Assembly: GCA_025362795.1 (NCBI GenBank)
Contig: JANYFE010000056.1
Location: forward strand, 1 to 53,887
Length of the DNA: 53,887 nucleotides
Origin: Rhodobacterales bacterium
Lineage (GTDB): Bacteria > Pseudomonadota > Alphaproteobacteria > Rhodobacterales > Rhodobacteraceae
Direction of reading: 5' to 3'
The position numbers and the translations under genes were made by a program. The notes under the pieces were generated by a model. It ran no database searches, was not told the origin of the DNA, and saw nothing but the letters and a program-made list of their open reading frames with translations. Numbering within the stretch: the first letter of the stretch is position 1; every line of letters begins with the position of its first letter. Positions 16,999 to 25,325 of this stretch are shown here, piece after piece.

Positions 16999-17744
16999 GC
17001 AGGGTTGATCATATTGCCGGTCAGACCTTTCATGGCCGCAAGGGCGCGGTGGCGAACGCGTTCCGGTACAATGTCGATTATGTCCTGCTGGACCCTGACA
17101 TTGCCGTCGGGCCGACACTGTTTTCGCACAATAGCGGCAATCTGACCTCGCTGTGGGATACCGATCACGGCGGGGCACCAAAGGCGGGGCGTGGCGTGCC
17201 GTGGGTGCGCGAGGTTCTGGCGGCGCATGGCCTACCCGGCACCCGGATTGAACTGCTGGCGCAGCCAAGGGTGATGGGCCATGTCTTTAACCCGGTCTCG
17301 TTCTGGCTGATTTCCGATGCGGCGGGTGCCTTGCGGGTGGTGATTGCCGAGGTGACAAACACCTATGGCGACCGGCATTCCTATCTGTGCCACCGGGGCG
17401 ACCTGGGGGCGATCACGCCAGAGGATCACCTGACGGCGCAGAAACTACTGCATGTCTCGCCGTTTCAGCCAGTGGCCGGGGGCTATGTGTTCCGGTTTGA
17501 TATCAGGGCCGACCGCATCGGCATCTGGATCGACTTTACGGCGGGCAATGGCGGGTTGATCGCCACGTTGACCGGGCGTCGCAAGCCGTTGACCAACGCG
17601 GGTATCGTGAAGGCCTGCCTGCGCCGCCCGTTCGGGTCGCGGCGGGTGCTGGCGCTGATCCATTGGCAGGCGCTGAAACTGTGGTGGAAAGGCGCGGCCT
17701 TCCGGGTGCGCCCGCTGCCGCCACCAGACGAGGTGACGCGGTGA
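16995..17744 (+). CDS. DUF1365 family protein
   Basis: The 249-residue protein has the DUF1365 hallmarks: HGRKGAVANAFRYNVDYVLLD at the start without a membrane segment, RIELLAQPRVMGHVFNPVSF, and VTNTYGDRHSY. DUF1365 genes usually accompany the upstream FAD protein and cyclopropane-fatty-acid-synthase-type methyltransferases. This one is the likely counterpart of R. sphaeroides RSP_1090 in the RpoE regulon. It overlaps both neighbours by four bases. No cfa-type gene is present in the window. Confidence 0.87.
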   Translation: MSRVDHIAGQTFHGRKGAVANAFRYNVDYVLLDPDIAVGPTLFSHNSGNLTSLWDTDHGGAPKAGRGVPWVREVLAAHGLPGTRIELLAQPRVMGHVFNPVSFWLISDAAGALRVVIAEVTNTYGDRHSYLCHRGDLGAITPEDHLTAQKLLHVSPFQPVAGGYVFRFDIRADRIGIWIDFTAGNGGLIATLTGRRKPLTNAGIVKACLRRPFGSRRVLALIHWQALKLWWKGAAFRVRPLPPPDEVTR

Positions 17745-18487
17745 ACTGGGCTGGCAAACGCTATTGGCTGGTCGGCGCGTCCGAAGGTTTGGGGCTGGCG
17801 CTGGCCCATCAGATACACGCAGCGGGGGCAAAGCTGGTGCTGTCAGCCCGCTCGCCAGAGCGTCTGGCCACCGCCTGTCTGGATTTGCCGGGGGCGCAAG
17901 CGGTGGTCTGCGACGTCGCCGACGCGGTCTCGGTAACACAAGCGGCAGCAGAGGTCGGCGCGGTCGATGGCGTGGTCTTTCTGGCGGGTGTCTACTGGCC
18001 GATGAGCGGACTGGCAGTCGACGCGGTGCAGCTGGAGGTGATGTGCAATGTCAATTTCACCGGCTGCGCCCGGGTGATCGGCGCGGTGCTGCCCGGCATG
18101 GTGGCGCGTCGGGCGGGGCATGTGGTGATCACCGGGTCATTGTCGGGCTTTCGCGGTCTGCCGGGGTCGGTCGGCTACAGTGCCAGCAAGGCCGGGGTGA
18201 TGGCTTTGGCCGAAAGCCTGTATGCTGATCTGCGCGGCACCGGGATCCGTGTGCAGCTGGCCAATCCGGGCTTTATCGAAACGCGGCTGACCGCGAAGAA
18301 CGACTTCAACATGCCGTTCCTGATGACGGCAGATGCGGCGGCGGCGGCAATGTTTGCCCATATGGACCGGGGCCGCTTCAAGCACAGCTTCCCAACCGTG
18401 TTTTCCTGGGTGTTCCGCCTGTCGCAATTCCTGCCGGACTGGGCCTATTACCGCCTGTTCGCACCTACCGCGTCACGCAAGCCATGA
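17741..18487 (+). CDS. Short-chain dehydrogenase/reductase of the RpoE regulon
   Basis: This 248-residue SDR has the cofactor turn GASEGLGLALAHQ (residues about 12-24), the catalytic serine in ITGSLSGF, and YSASKAGVMALAE (YxxxK) near residue 145. It starts with GTG in a GTGA overlap with DUF1365, so translation is coupled. R. sphaeroides has an SDR at the end of the equivalent operon, but there a transporter and a DUF3833 gene lie between; here those are absent, giving a compact three-gene version. The last 23 bases overlap the convergent rsmB gene. Confidence 0.87.
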   Translation: MNWAGKRYWLVGASEGLGLALAHQIHAAGAKLVLSARSPERLATACLDLPGAQAVVCDVADAVSVTQAAAEVGAVDGVVFLAGVYWPMSGLAVDAVQLEVMCNVNFTGCARVIGAVLPGMVARRAGHVVITGSLSGFRGLPGSVGYSASKAGVMALAESLYADLRGTGIRVQLANPGFIETRLTAKNDFNMPFLMTADAAAAAMFAHMDRGRFKHSFPTVFSWVFRLSQFLPDWAYYRLFAPTASRKP

Positions 18488-19706
18488 AAAATCCGTCCAT
18501 CCCGCCGGTGTCCGCCCAATAATCCGGCCGCAACCGCAAGCCACCTTGGTCGGTATACCAGAAGTCGGGGACGCCCGCCAAAGTGGGCTTCAGGGCCCGC
18601 AGATCGGCATGGCGTACCAAAGCGGCGGCCAGTTGCGCCTCGCCTTCGTCAGGCAGCAGCGAACAGGTGACATAGACCAGCCGCCCGCCGGGTTTCAGAA
18701 AGGTCAGCGCCCGGTCAAACAGCTGCTCCTGCAATGCGACCAGACCCGGAAGGTCCGAACCATCCTTCCCGAACGGCAGGTCGGGGTGGCGACGGATCGT
18801 CCCCGTGGCAGAGCAGGGCGCATCCAGCAGCACGGCGTCAAACAGGGCGTCAGGCTGCCAGTGCAGCGCATCCGCCGTGACCAGCTTCGCCGACAGCCCG
18901 GTCCGCGCCAGATTTTCGGCCACCCGCGCCATGCGGGGACCGGAGATGTCCAGCGCCGTCACATCCGCACCACCTGCCGCAAGCTGCAATGTCTTGCCAC
19001 CTGGCGCGGCGCACAGGTCCAGAACGCGCTGCCCCCGCACATCGCCCAGCATCGGCACCGCCAGGGCGGCAGCAGCATCCTGCACCCACCAATGTCCCTC
19101 GGCATAGCCCGGCAGCACGGAAACCTGGCCCTGCTCTTTCAACCGCAAGGATCCCGACGGCATGGCCCGCCCCTCGGGCCGCAGCGCCCCGTTCAGCGTC
19201 AGATCAAGCGGCGGCACCCCGGCCTGCACCGCCTCGATCGCGCTGACAGCGTCGCGGCCATAGGCGTGGACCATCGGTTGCCGCAGCCAGCGCGGCAGAC
19301 GCTGGGCAGGCACCGCCAGCACAGCGCCCACAGGCACGGCCCTCAGCACGGCATTGATCAGCGCGGCAAAACTGCCGGTCCGCTTGCCGCGTTTGGCGAT
19401 TTCGACCGCCGAATTGATCACGCCATGCGCCGCGGCGCCGTCATTCAACTCGGTCACGGCCAGCCGCAGGATGTTCATGATCTCCAGCGGCGGGGCCTTG
19501 CGCAACAAGGGCTGAAGCAAACGGTCCACCGGTTCGACCTGCCGCAAGACCTGTGTGGCCAGCCGCTGCGCCCGGGCGCGGTCCGCCGGGGTCAACAGTG
19601 CCATCGGCCCTTGTGCGGCCAAAAGGTCGGACAAAGGTTGCCCCTCGCCCATCACGCCCATCAGCAGGCCCAATGCCGCCTGCCGTGCCACCAGACCTTC
19701 TGCCAT
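18465..19706 (-). CDS. rsmB: 16S rRNA m5C methyltransferase, RsmB/NOP family
   Basis: The 413-residue enzyme methylates a cytosine of 16S rRNA using S-adenosylmethionine. An N-terminal NusB-like domain spans about residues 1-135. The Rossmann methyltransferase domain has VLDLCAAPGGKTLQLA, DAPCSATGTIRRHPD (cysteine near 297) and VTCSLLPDEGE (cysteine near 348), the two catalytic cysteines of this class. ATG 19706 with AAGGG upstream is preferred to a GTG at 19736. The target base cannot be read from sequence; C967 is the RsmB default. Confidence 0.88.
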   Translation of the reverse strand: MAEGLVARQAALGLLMGVMGEGQPLSDLLAAQGPMALLTPADRARAQRLATQVLRQVEPVDRLLQPLLRKAPPLEIMNILRLAVTELNDGAAAHGVINSAVEIAKRGKRTGSFAALINAVLRAVPVGAVLAVPAQRLPRWLRQPMVHAYGRDAVSAIEAVQAGVPPLDLTLNGALRPEGRAMPSGSLRLKEQGQVSVLPGYAEGHWWVQDAAAALAVPMLGDVRGQRVLDLCAAPGGKTLQLAAGGADVTALDISGPRMARVAENLARTGLSAKLVTADALHWQPDALFDAVLLDAPCSATGTIRRHPDLPFGKDGSDLPGLVALQEQLFDRALTFLKPGGRLVYVTCSLLPDEGEAQLAAALVRHADLRALKPTLAGVPDFWYTDQGGLRLRPDYWADTGGMDGFFMACVTR

Positions 19707-19772
19707 CGTCAACCCTTGCTGCTTGAGCGACGGCACTTATATGACTGGGGCAGGAATGCCAAGGAACGCCCG

Positions 19773-19943
19773 ATGTCTGATCAGCCCGACGTGCCCGCCG
19801 CCGCAGTTCGCGCCCTCGCCGAGGCGGCAGAGCGCCGCAAACTTGCCAAACTGGCGCCTGCGCCAGAATTGGGCGGGCGCGACGGGCCGGAGCCGGTGCG
19901 CTATGGCGATTGGGAGAAAAAGGGCCTGGCGGTGGACTTCTAA
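19773..19943 (+). CDS. DUF1674 protein, SDHAF4-like assembly factor
   Basis: This 56-residue protein ends with RYGDWEKKGLAVDF, the defining tail of DUF1674, the bacterial relative of the mitochondrial succinate dehydrogenase assembly factor SDHAF4, which helps flavination or protects the flavoprotein subunit. The N-terminal part is alanine-rich and helical. The gene is too short for many gene callers. It is divergent from rsmB, and its stop is followed by three near-identical hairpins. No sdh genes are nearby. Confidence 0.85.
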   Translation: MSDQPDVPAAAVRALAEAAERRKLAKLAPAPELGGRDGPEPVRYGDWEKKGLAVDF

Positions 19944-19950
19944 ACCCGAC

Positions 19951-20051
19951 GATTTTTCTGCGAAAAATCCAGCAGAACGAATTCTCTGCGATAATTCAGG
20001 GCGGCGTTTTTCGCAGAAAAATCGGTCTGGCGTGATTTTTCGCAGAAAAAT
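19951..20051. repeat. Three copies of a short A/T-armed hairpin between convergent genes
   Basis: Copy 1 is GATTTTTC-TGC-GAAAAATC (19951-19969). Copy 2 is TTTTTC-GCA-GAAAAA (20007-20021). Copy 3 is ATTTTTC-GCA-GAAAAAT (20035-20051). A degenerate TTCTCTGCGATAATTC lies between copies 1 and 2. Each stem has T-runs on both strands, so the set could act as bidirectional terminators for the converging DUF1674 gene and dapB. Three near-identical palindromes in 101 bases is unusual and resembles a small repeat family. Confidence 0.7.
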
Positions 20052-20057
20052 AGTGGG

Positions 20058-20867
20058 CTACAGTCCCAGCACGTCCATCATGTCATAGCGGCCCGGCTTT
20101 TGGCCCTGACCCCACAAAGCCGCGCGGAGCGCCCCCCGCGCAAAGACCTGCCGGTCAGTGGCCAGATGGCGCAAGATGATCCGCTCGCCGTCGGCCGCAA
20201 AGATCACGTCATGCTCGCCCACCACATCGCCGCCGCGAATTGCCGAAAAGCCGATGCTGCCCGCCACCCGCGCCCCGGTGATGCCATCGCGGCCCGATAC
20301 CTTCGCATCCTCCAGCCGCACATTCCGCCCGGCCGCCGCGGCCTGACCCAGCATCAACGCAGTGCCAGAGGGCGCGTCGACTTTCATGCGGTGATGCGCC
20401 TCGACAATCTCGATATCCCAGTCGACATCCAGCGCCTGCGCCACCTTTTGGGTCAGACGGGTCAACAGGTTGACGCCCAGGCTCATGTTGCCAGCCTGAA
20501 TGATCACGGCGTGATGGGCAGCAAGGTCCAACTTGCGGTGATGTTCGGGTTCCAGCCCGGTGGTGCCCACGACATGCACAGCGCGGGCCTGGGCTGCCAA
20601 AGCGGCAAATTCAACCGAAGCGGCGGGCGTAGTGAAATCGACGACGGCCTGGGCAATCGCAAACGCCTCCAGCGGATCGTCGGTGACTTTGACGCCCAAA
20701 GCTGGACCACCCATCGCCTCGCCCACATCGCGGCCGATCCACGCATGGCCCGCCCGTACGACGCAACCGACCAGCCGCGCCTTGTCTGACGCGGTGATCA
20801 TGCCCACCAGCATCCGGCCCATCCGGCCCGATGCACCCGTCACCACGATCCCCGGCAGGTTTCCCAT
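20058..20867 (-). CDS. dapB: 4-Hydroxy-tetrahydrodipicolinate reductase
   Basis: DapB makes tetrahydrodipicolinate in the diaminopimelate/lysine pathway. The 269-residue protein has the NAD(P) motif [19 protein letters not shown] (residues about 6-24), the VDFTTP turn, VGTTGL, and the catalytic [18 protein letters not shown] 20867 lies after AGGGAG; the six-codon GTG extension is not used. With the saccharopine genes at the left edge, the window holds parts of both lysine synthesis and lysine breakdown. Confidence 0.96.
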   Translation of the reverse strand: MGNLPGIVVTGASGRMGRMLVGMITASDKARLVGCVVRAGHAWIGRDVGEAMGGPALGVKVTDDPLEAFAIAQAVVDFTTPAASVEFAALAAQARAVHVVGTTGLEPEHHRKLDLAAHHAVIIQAGNMSLGVNLLTRLTQKVAQALDVDWDIEIVEAHHRMKVDAPSGTALMLGQAAAAGRNVRLEDAKVSGRDGITGARVAGSIGFSAIRGGDVVGEHDVIFAADGERIILRHLATDRQVFARGALRAALWGQGQKPGRYDMMDVLGL

Positions 20868-20961
20868 CGCACGCTCCCTTTTCACGCAGCCTTTACCGCC
20901 TAACGCGCCGTCCCGAAAGCCCGCCGTTGCAGCCCGCGTTATTTCGGCTTAAAGCACCGCG

Positions 20962-21387
20962 ATGGCAAAAAACACCTCTTCCACCGGTCCGCATCAGCGC
21001 CAGCTTCGGGTTGGCGAGATGATCCGGCGCAACTTGTCCGAGATTCTGGCGCAAGGCGAGGTGCATGACACCTCATTGAACGCCATGTCGATTACCATTG
21101 GCGAAGTGGTGATGTCATCCGATCTGCGGGTCGCCACGGTGCATGTGATGCCGCTTTTGGGCGGGGCCTCGGTTACGGATGCCATCGCCGCGCTGGCCCG
21201 CAACACCTATCACCTGCGCCGGATGGTGGCGGGGTCGATGACGCTGCGCTACGCGCCGGAACTGCGGTTCCGCCCCGACGAGACTTTTGACCGGCTGGAC
21301 CATGCGCGCAAACTGTTCGCCGATCCGCAGGTGCAGCGCGACATCGCCGCCAAGGACGAGCCAGAGGCAGAGCCCGGGGTCGAGTGA
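20962..21387 (+). CDS. rbfA: 30S ribosome-binding factor A
   Basis: RbfA binds immature 30S subunits and helps 16S 5' end maturation. The 141-residue protein has a single KH-like domain: RVGEMIRRNLSEIL near residue 17, SDLRVATVHVMPL around 54, and LRYAPELRFRPDETFD around 95. A charged, acidic tail follows. It starts a tightly coupled run with the phosphodiester glycosidase and truB, as its TGA overlaps the next ATG by one base. The usual nusA-infB neighbours are not in the window. Confidence 0.95.
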   Translation: MAKNTSSTGPHQRQLRVGEMIRRNLSEILAQGEVHDTSLNAMSITIGEVVMSSDLRVATVHVMPLLGGASVTDAIAALARNTYHLRRMVAGSMTLRYAPELRFRPDETFDRLDHARKLFADPQVQRDIAAKDEPEAEPGVE

Positions 21388-22115
21388 TGCGGTTGCTGAT
21401 CTTTTTGGGTGCTGTGCTGACCAGCCAGACCGCCGGGGCCACCTGCCGCGAGACCGCCTTCGAAGAGGTGCCCTATACCGTATGTGCTGCGCAATCCGGC
21501 GACGACCTGCGCCTGTTTCTGAACGGGGCGACTGGTGCCTATGGTGGATTTGCGGCGGTCGATGCCGATCTTGCGCCGCAAGGCCTGGCTTTGGCCTTTG
21601 CGATGAACGCCGGCATGTTTCAGCCCGACCTGTCGCCGGTCGGCCTGTATGTTCAGGATTTCAAACAGCTGAAATCGATCGTGACTTCGGATGGGCCGGG
21701 GAATTTTGGCTTGCTGCCCAATGGCGTTTTTTGTATCGGCGACCGGTTTTCGGTGGTGGAAAGCCGCAGCTTTGCCAAGACCAAGCCCGACTGCCGCTAT
21801 GCCAGCCAGTCCGGCCCGATGCTGGTGATCGACGGGATGGAACATCCGCAGTTCCGGCCCGGCTCGGATTCGCTTCACATCCGCAATGGCGTGGGCGTCA
21901 GTGCCGATGGCAAGACCGCCTATTTTGCCATTTCGGATCAAACGGTCAATTTCGACAGTTTTGCCCGGTTTTTTCGCGATGCCCTGAAAACACCCAATGC
22001 GCTGTATTTTGACGGCTCTGTGTCGCGGCTCTATGCGCCGGAACTGGGCAGGTCAGGAGCCGGGTTTGGCATTGGGCCGATCGTCGGGCTGGTCGTGGCC
22101 AAGGGGGTGAACTGA
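21387..22115 (+). CDS. Phosphodiester glycosidase (NAGPA/DUF2233) family exported protein
   Basis: The 242-residue protein has a signal peptide ([17 protein letters not shown]). Family motifs are [50 protein letters not shown] and [12 protein letters not shown]. These match the NAGPA domain, related to the enzyme that removes N-acetylglucosamine from phosphodiester-linked glycans. The bacterial substrate is unknown, possibly cell-wall or exopolymer phosphodiesters. It is wedged between two translation genes with one-base overlaps at both ends (TGATG), so its synthesis is coupled to rbfA and truB. Confidence 0.83.
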   Translation: MRLLIFLGAVLTSQTAGATCRETAFEEVPYTVCAAQSGDDLRLFLNGATGAYGGFAAVDADLAPQGLALAFAMNAGMFQPDLSPVGLYVQDFKQLKSIVTSDGPGNFGLLPNGVFCIGDRFSVVESRSFAKTKPDCRYASQSGPMLVIDGMEHPQFRPGSDSLHIRNGVGVSADGKTAYFAISDQTVNFDSFARFFRDALKTPNALYFDGSVSRLYAPELGRSGAGFGIGPIVGLVVAKGVN

Positions 22116-23017
22116 TGGCGCGAGGCAAGAAGGGCCGGGTGGTGTCGGGCTGGCTGGTGGTGGACAAACCGGCCGGAATCACCTCCTCCGCGGTGGTCAA
22201 CAAGGTGAAATGGGCGTTTTCCGCCCAAAAAGCCGGCCACGCGGGCACGCTGGACCCCGCCGCGACGGGTGTTCTGGCGGTGGCGTTGGGCGAGGCCACG
22301 AAAACCGTGCCCTATGTCACCGATGCGCTGAAATGCTACCGTTTCACCGTGAATTTCGGGGCCGCGACGACGACCGATGATGCCGAAGGCGCGGTCATTG
22401 CAACATCGGCCAGCCGTCCATCAGATGGTGAAATTCAGGCGGCGCTGCCGGCGTTTCGCGGCGATATCCAGCAGGTGCCGCCGCAGTTTTCCGCCGTGAA
22501 AGTCGATGGCGAGCGGGCCTATGATCTGGCGCGCGGCGGCGAGGAGATGGACCTTGTGGCGCGCGCGTTGTGGGTCGATCGGCTGGAGATGACCGCGCGG
22601 CCCGATGCTGACCATGTCGAGCTGGAGATGGTCTGCGGCAAGGGCGGCTATGTGCGGTCGATTGCCCGCGATCTGGGGCGGGTGCTGGGCTGTCTGGGCC
22701 ATGTCCAGGTGCTGCGCCGGGAATGGTCGGGGCCGTTCACGGCGGCACAGGGCATCAGCCTGGATGAGATCGACCGCCTGGCCAAAACCGACGAGCTGGA
22801 TGGCTGGCTGAAGCCGCTGGAACTGGGACTGGGCGATCTGCCGGAAGTGCGGGCGACACCGGAAGGCGCGGTCCGGCTGGGGCATGGCAATCCGGGCATG
22901 GTGATTGGCACCGGCCTGACCTACGGCGACGAGGCCTGGGCGTCATATGAAGGTCGCGCGATTGCCGTCGGTACCTATCGCGGCGGCGAGTTGCATCCGG
23001 CGCGGGTGTTCAACTGA
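22115..23017 (+). CDS. truB: tRNA pseudouridine(55) synthase
   Basis: TruB isomerises U55 in the T-loop of nearly all tRNAs. The 300-residue protein has [15 protein letters not shown], the catalytic aspartate D47 in [29 protein letters not shown], and [14 protein letters not shown]-terminal PUA-like domain follows from about residue 245. The start overlaps the upstream stop. It belongs to the conserved rbfA-truB-rpsO-pnp series, but two other genes now separate it from rpsO. Confidence 0.96.
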   Translation: MARGKKGRVVSGWLVVDKPAGITSSAVVNKVKWAFSAQKAGHAGTLDPAATGVLAVALGEATKTVPYVTDALKCYRFTVNFGAATTTDDAEGAVIATSASRPSDGEIQAALPAFRGDIQQVPPQFSAVKVDGERAYDLARGGEEMDLVARALWVDRLEMTARPDADHVELEMVCGKGGYVRSIARDLGRVLGCLGHVQVLRREWSGPFTAAQGISLDEIDRLAKTDELDGWLKPLELGLGDLPEVRATPEGAVRLGHGNPGMVIGTGLTYGDEAWASYEGRAIAVGTYRGGELHPARVFN

Positions 23018-23138
23018 CCTGATGCGGGGGCCGGGCTTGGCGGCCATCGAGGCCACCGCGTCTGGTTTGGCGATGGGCTTGCGGCGTGGCACAAGTTGCA
23101 GACAGGATGCGCCGCGCGGGGATATTTCCGGTCAGAAA

Positions 23139-23654
23139 ATGGCGAAGGCATTGATCACACGACAGCACCAGAAGGGCGATGCGGCCAGTGTGGCGGTTTA
23201 TTCGTCCTGCGAACGCTATCGGTATTTGTTGACGAGGGTCTGGGCGCAGGGGCCACGGGTGGGCTTTGTCATGCTGAACCCGTCGACCGCGACAGAAGTG
23301 CAGAATGACCCGACTGTGGAACGCTGTGAACGCCGGGCGCGGGCCTTGGGCTATGGCAGTTTTGCCGTCGCAAATATCTTTGCCTTCCGCGCCACCGACC
23401 CGCGCGTCATGCGGGCCGAGGTCGATCCGGTCGGACCGGGCAATGATGCGACGATTCTGGAACTGGCGTGGCAGGCGGACCGCCTTGTCTGTGGCTGGGG
23501 CAGTCACGGCGTGCATCTGGGGCGTGGTGCGCAGGTCGAGGCGCTGTTGCGCGGCACCGGGCGCCCGCTGCATCATCTGGGGCTGACGCTGGCCGGTGCG
23601 CCAAAGCATCCGCTGTATATCGGCTATGATCGCCAGCCGAAGCTGTGGGGCTAA
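23139..23654 (+). CDS. DUF1643 domain protein
   Basis: This 171-residue cytosolic protein has the DUF1643 core: VGFVMLNPSTATEVQNDPT, RCERRARALGYGSFAVANIF, and a C-terminal HPLYIGYDRQPKLW. The family is widespread and of unknown function. The start at 23139 (MAKALITRQ) is chosen because upstream in-frame codons lack a plausible ribosome site. Its stop overlaps that of the RTX gene on the other strand by three bases, so the two converge with no terminator space. Confidence 0.8.
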   Translation: MAKALITRQHQKGDAASVAVYSSCERYRYLLTRVWAQGPRVGFVMLNPSTATEVQNDPTVERCERRARALGYGSFAVANIFAFRATDPRVMRAEVDPVGPGNDATILELAWQADRLVCGWGSHGVHLGRGAQVEALLRGTGRPLHHLGLTLAGAPKHPLYIGYDRQPKLWG

Positions 23655-24667
23655 GCCGCTTTCAGGATGAAATCACCGGCGGTCAGGCCCGCACCGCCCT
23701 GCACATTGGCCACCGCCACCCCGTCCAGCATGACGGTCGCATCGGTCGATCCGTCTGGCGTGTGCACGGTCAGTTCCGGCTCTGGGTGCTGGGCATGGTC
23801 GTAAAGAACCACCAGCGAATCCTCCTGCGGGTTGTAATCGGTGATCTGCGCCACCGGGTCGCCGTGATGGATATCGTCCAGCACGAACTGATCCGCGCCG
23901 GTGCCACCATTTCCGTAATCACCCGCCCCCAGTCGCAACAGGTCATCGCCCGCGCCGCCGTTCAGAAAATCTGCGTCATGGTCGTCGCCGCCCGCCGTAT
24001 CCTCGCCCCACAGCGTGTCATTGCCGTCGTTGCCGTCGATCGTGTCCGACCCGGCCCCGCCTGCGGTCAGATCGTCGCCCAAGCCGCCTGCGACCGCATC
24101 GGCCCCATCGCCGCCACTTAACGTGTCGTAGCCGTCGCCGCCGATCAGGCTGTCATCGCCAGTGCCGGCCTCAAGTCTGTCGTTACCACTGTCGCCCGCC
24201 AGCGTGTCATTACCATCACCGCCCGACAGGCTGTCGTTGCCGTCCTCGCCGTGCAGATCGTCCCGCCCGGCATCGCCGGTCAGTGTGTCGTCGCCGTCCC
24301 CGGCGTGCAGCCAGTCCTCGCCGTCGCCACCCTCCAGCGTGTCATCGCCTGCCCGCCCGCCCAAAAGATCGTCGCCCCCGGCCCCGGACACCGCATCGTC
24401 GCCGCCCTCGCCCGTCAGAATGTCGTCGCCGCTGGCCCCGGTCAGCGTTTCATCCGGGTCAACCGGGTCGAGCGCATCATTTGAGTGCGGCATGCCGGCA
24501 TGCAGGTCGTCCAGAAGCGAGCCGCCATCCGATAGCGGCGCCGCATCGTCGGGTGCATCCGGGTCGGCATCCTCGACGTTGTGGTCGGCACCATGATCGG
24601 TGGACATCAGTGTATCCGCCACGACACCGGCAAAAAGAGCGCCAAACAATCCCAGAAGTCCCAGCAT
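23651..24667 (-). CDS. RTX-type calcium-binding protein with N-terminal membrane segment
   Basis: The 338-residue acidic protein begins with a hydrophobic segment (MLGLLGLFGALFAGVVADT), an aspartate-rich spacer, then about 15 nonapeptide repeats of GGxGxDxUx type over residues 75-240 (for example GGDGNDTLAGDSGNDRLEAG), which form a calcium-filled beta-roll. A small beta domain follows with DQFVLDDI and ITDYNPQEDSLVVLYD. AGCGGGAG lies ahead of ATG 24667. It may be membrane-anchored or exported through type I secretion; no secretion genes are nearby. An 18-base palindrome lies just upstream. Confidence 0.85.
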   Translation of the reverse strand: MLGLLGLFGALFAGVVADTLMSTDHGADHNVEDADPDAPDDAAPLSDGGSLLDDLHAGMPHSNDALDPVDPDETLTGASGDDILTGEGGDDAVSGAGGDDLLGGRAGDDTLEGGDGEDWLHAGDGDDTLTGDAGRDDLHGEDGNDSLSGGDGNDTLAGDSGNDRLEAGTGDDSLIGGDGYDTLSGGDGADAVAGGLGDDLTAGGAGSDTIDGNDGNDTLWGEDTAGGDDHDADFLNGGAGDDLLRLGAGDYGNGGTGADQFVLDDIHHGDPVAQITDYNPQEDSLVVLYDHAQHPEPELTVHTPDGSTDATVMLDGVAVANVQGGAGLTAGDFILKAA

Positions 24668-24986
24668 CCCCACACTCCCGCTTGACGCCACCCACCTGCG
24701 GCGTTAACAAGTGTTAACGTCAACCCATTGGCGTTACGTGATAATCCTGAAAACAGCCTGCCAGAAAAAGCGCCCTAGATCCAGCAGGACTGGCGGTTCA
24801 ACTGGGGAAATCCCGCGCTTGGGTTAACCGGACCTTACCGGAGCAGGCTGCAAGCCTCTGCGCTTTCCGGCCTTTCCTTTTCGTGCCAGACCTCCTATAC
24901 GCGCGCATCCACCGCAACGTGGAACCAAGGGCCTTGCTGGACGACATCCCGGCTTGTGCCGTCACACCAACCGCAAGGAGACACCG
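24668..24986. other. Divergent intergenic region between RTX gene and rpsO
   Basis: This 319-base gap must carry the promoters of the leftward RTX gene and rightward rpsO. It holds a perfect palindrome next to the RTX start and a GGGTTAACC box near 24822. Before rpsO, TATACG at 24896-24901 could be a -10 hexamer, but no convincing -35 was found. No gene or RNA is evident. Confidence 0.5.
24702..24719. promoter_or_regulatory. 18-bp palindrome upstream of the RTX gene
   Basis: CGTTAACA-AG-TGTTAACG is a perfect inverted repeat with eight-base arms and a two-base centre, 35 bases before the RTX start codon. It contains two TTAA boxes six bases apart, one base short of the TTAA-N7-TTAA CtrA consensus. 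It is most simply a dimeric operator for the RTX gene. Confidence 0.5.
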
Positions 24987-25256
24987 ATGTCGATCACTGT
25001 CGAAGTCAAAGCCCAACTGATCAAGGACTATGCAACCAAGGAAAATGACACCGGTTCGCCGGAAGTTCAGGTTGCCATCCTGTCGTCGCGCATCGCCACG
25101 CTGACCGAACACTTCAAGGGCCACAAGAAAGACAACCACTCGCGCCGTGGTCTGTTGATGATGGTCGCCCAGCGCCGCAAGCTGCTGGACTACCTGAAGT
25201 CCAAGGACGAAAGCCGCTACCAGTCGCTGATCACGCGCCTGAGCCTGCGCCGCTGA
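24987..25256 (+). CDS. rpsO: 30S ribosomal protein S15
   Basis: S15 binds 16S rRNA and forms part of the platform of the 30S subunit. The 89-residue protein has the family sequence [37 protein letters not shown] and a final [15 protein letters not shown] lies six bases before the ATG. In most alphaproteobacteria it directly follows truB and precedes pnp; here an RTX gene on the opposite strand sits on either side of it. A strong terminator follows. Confidence 0.98.
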   Translation: MSITVEVKAQLIKDYATKENDTGSPEVQVAILSSRIATLTEHFKGHKKDNHSRRGLLMMVAQRRKLLDYLKSKDESRYQSLITRLSLRR

Positions 25257-25277
25257 TTTTTCCCCTTGGGGATGTGG

Positions 25278-25308
25278 AACGCCCGCAGCGTCAAGCTGCG
25301 GGCGTTTT
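25278..25308. terminator. Intrinsic terminator after rpsO
   Basis: AACGCCCGCAGC and GCTGCGGGCGTT form a 12-pair GC stem around a GTCAA loop (25290-25294), followed by TTTT. It is well placed to end rpsO and, read from the other strand with its AA-start, to serve the convergent RTX gene. A smaller CCCC-TT-GGGG hairpin lies at 25262-25271. Confidence 0.85.
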
Positions 25309-25325
25309 GCTGGGCGATGCGGCGT

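Noticed and set aside
19951-20051. CRISPR-like array
   Set aside because: Only three short palindromes with unequal spacing, no spacers of constant length, and no cas genes.
24702-24719. CtrA binding site
   Set aside because: The two TTAA boxes are six bases apart, whereas CtrA needs TTAA-N7-TTAA. It is kept only as a generic palindrome.
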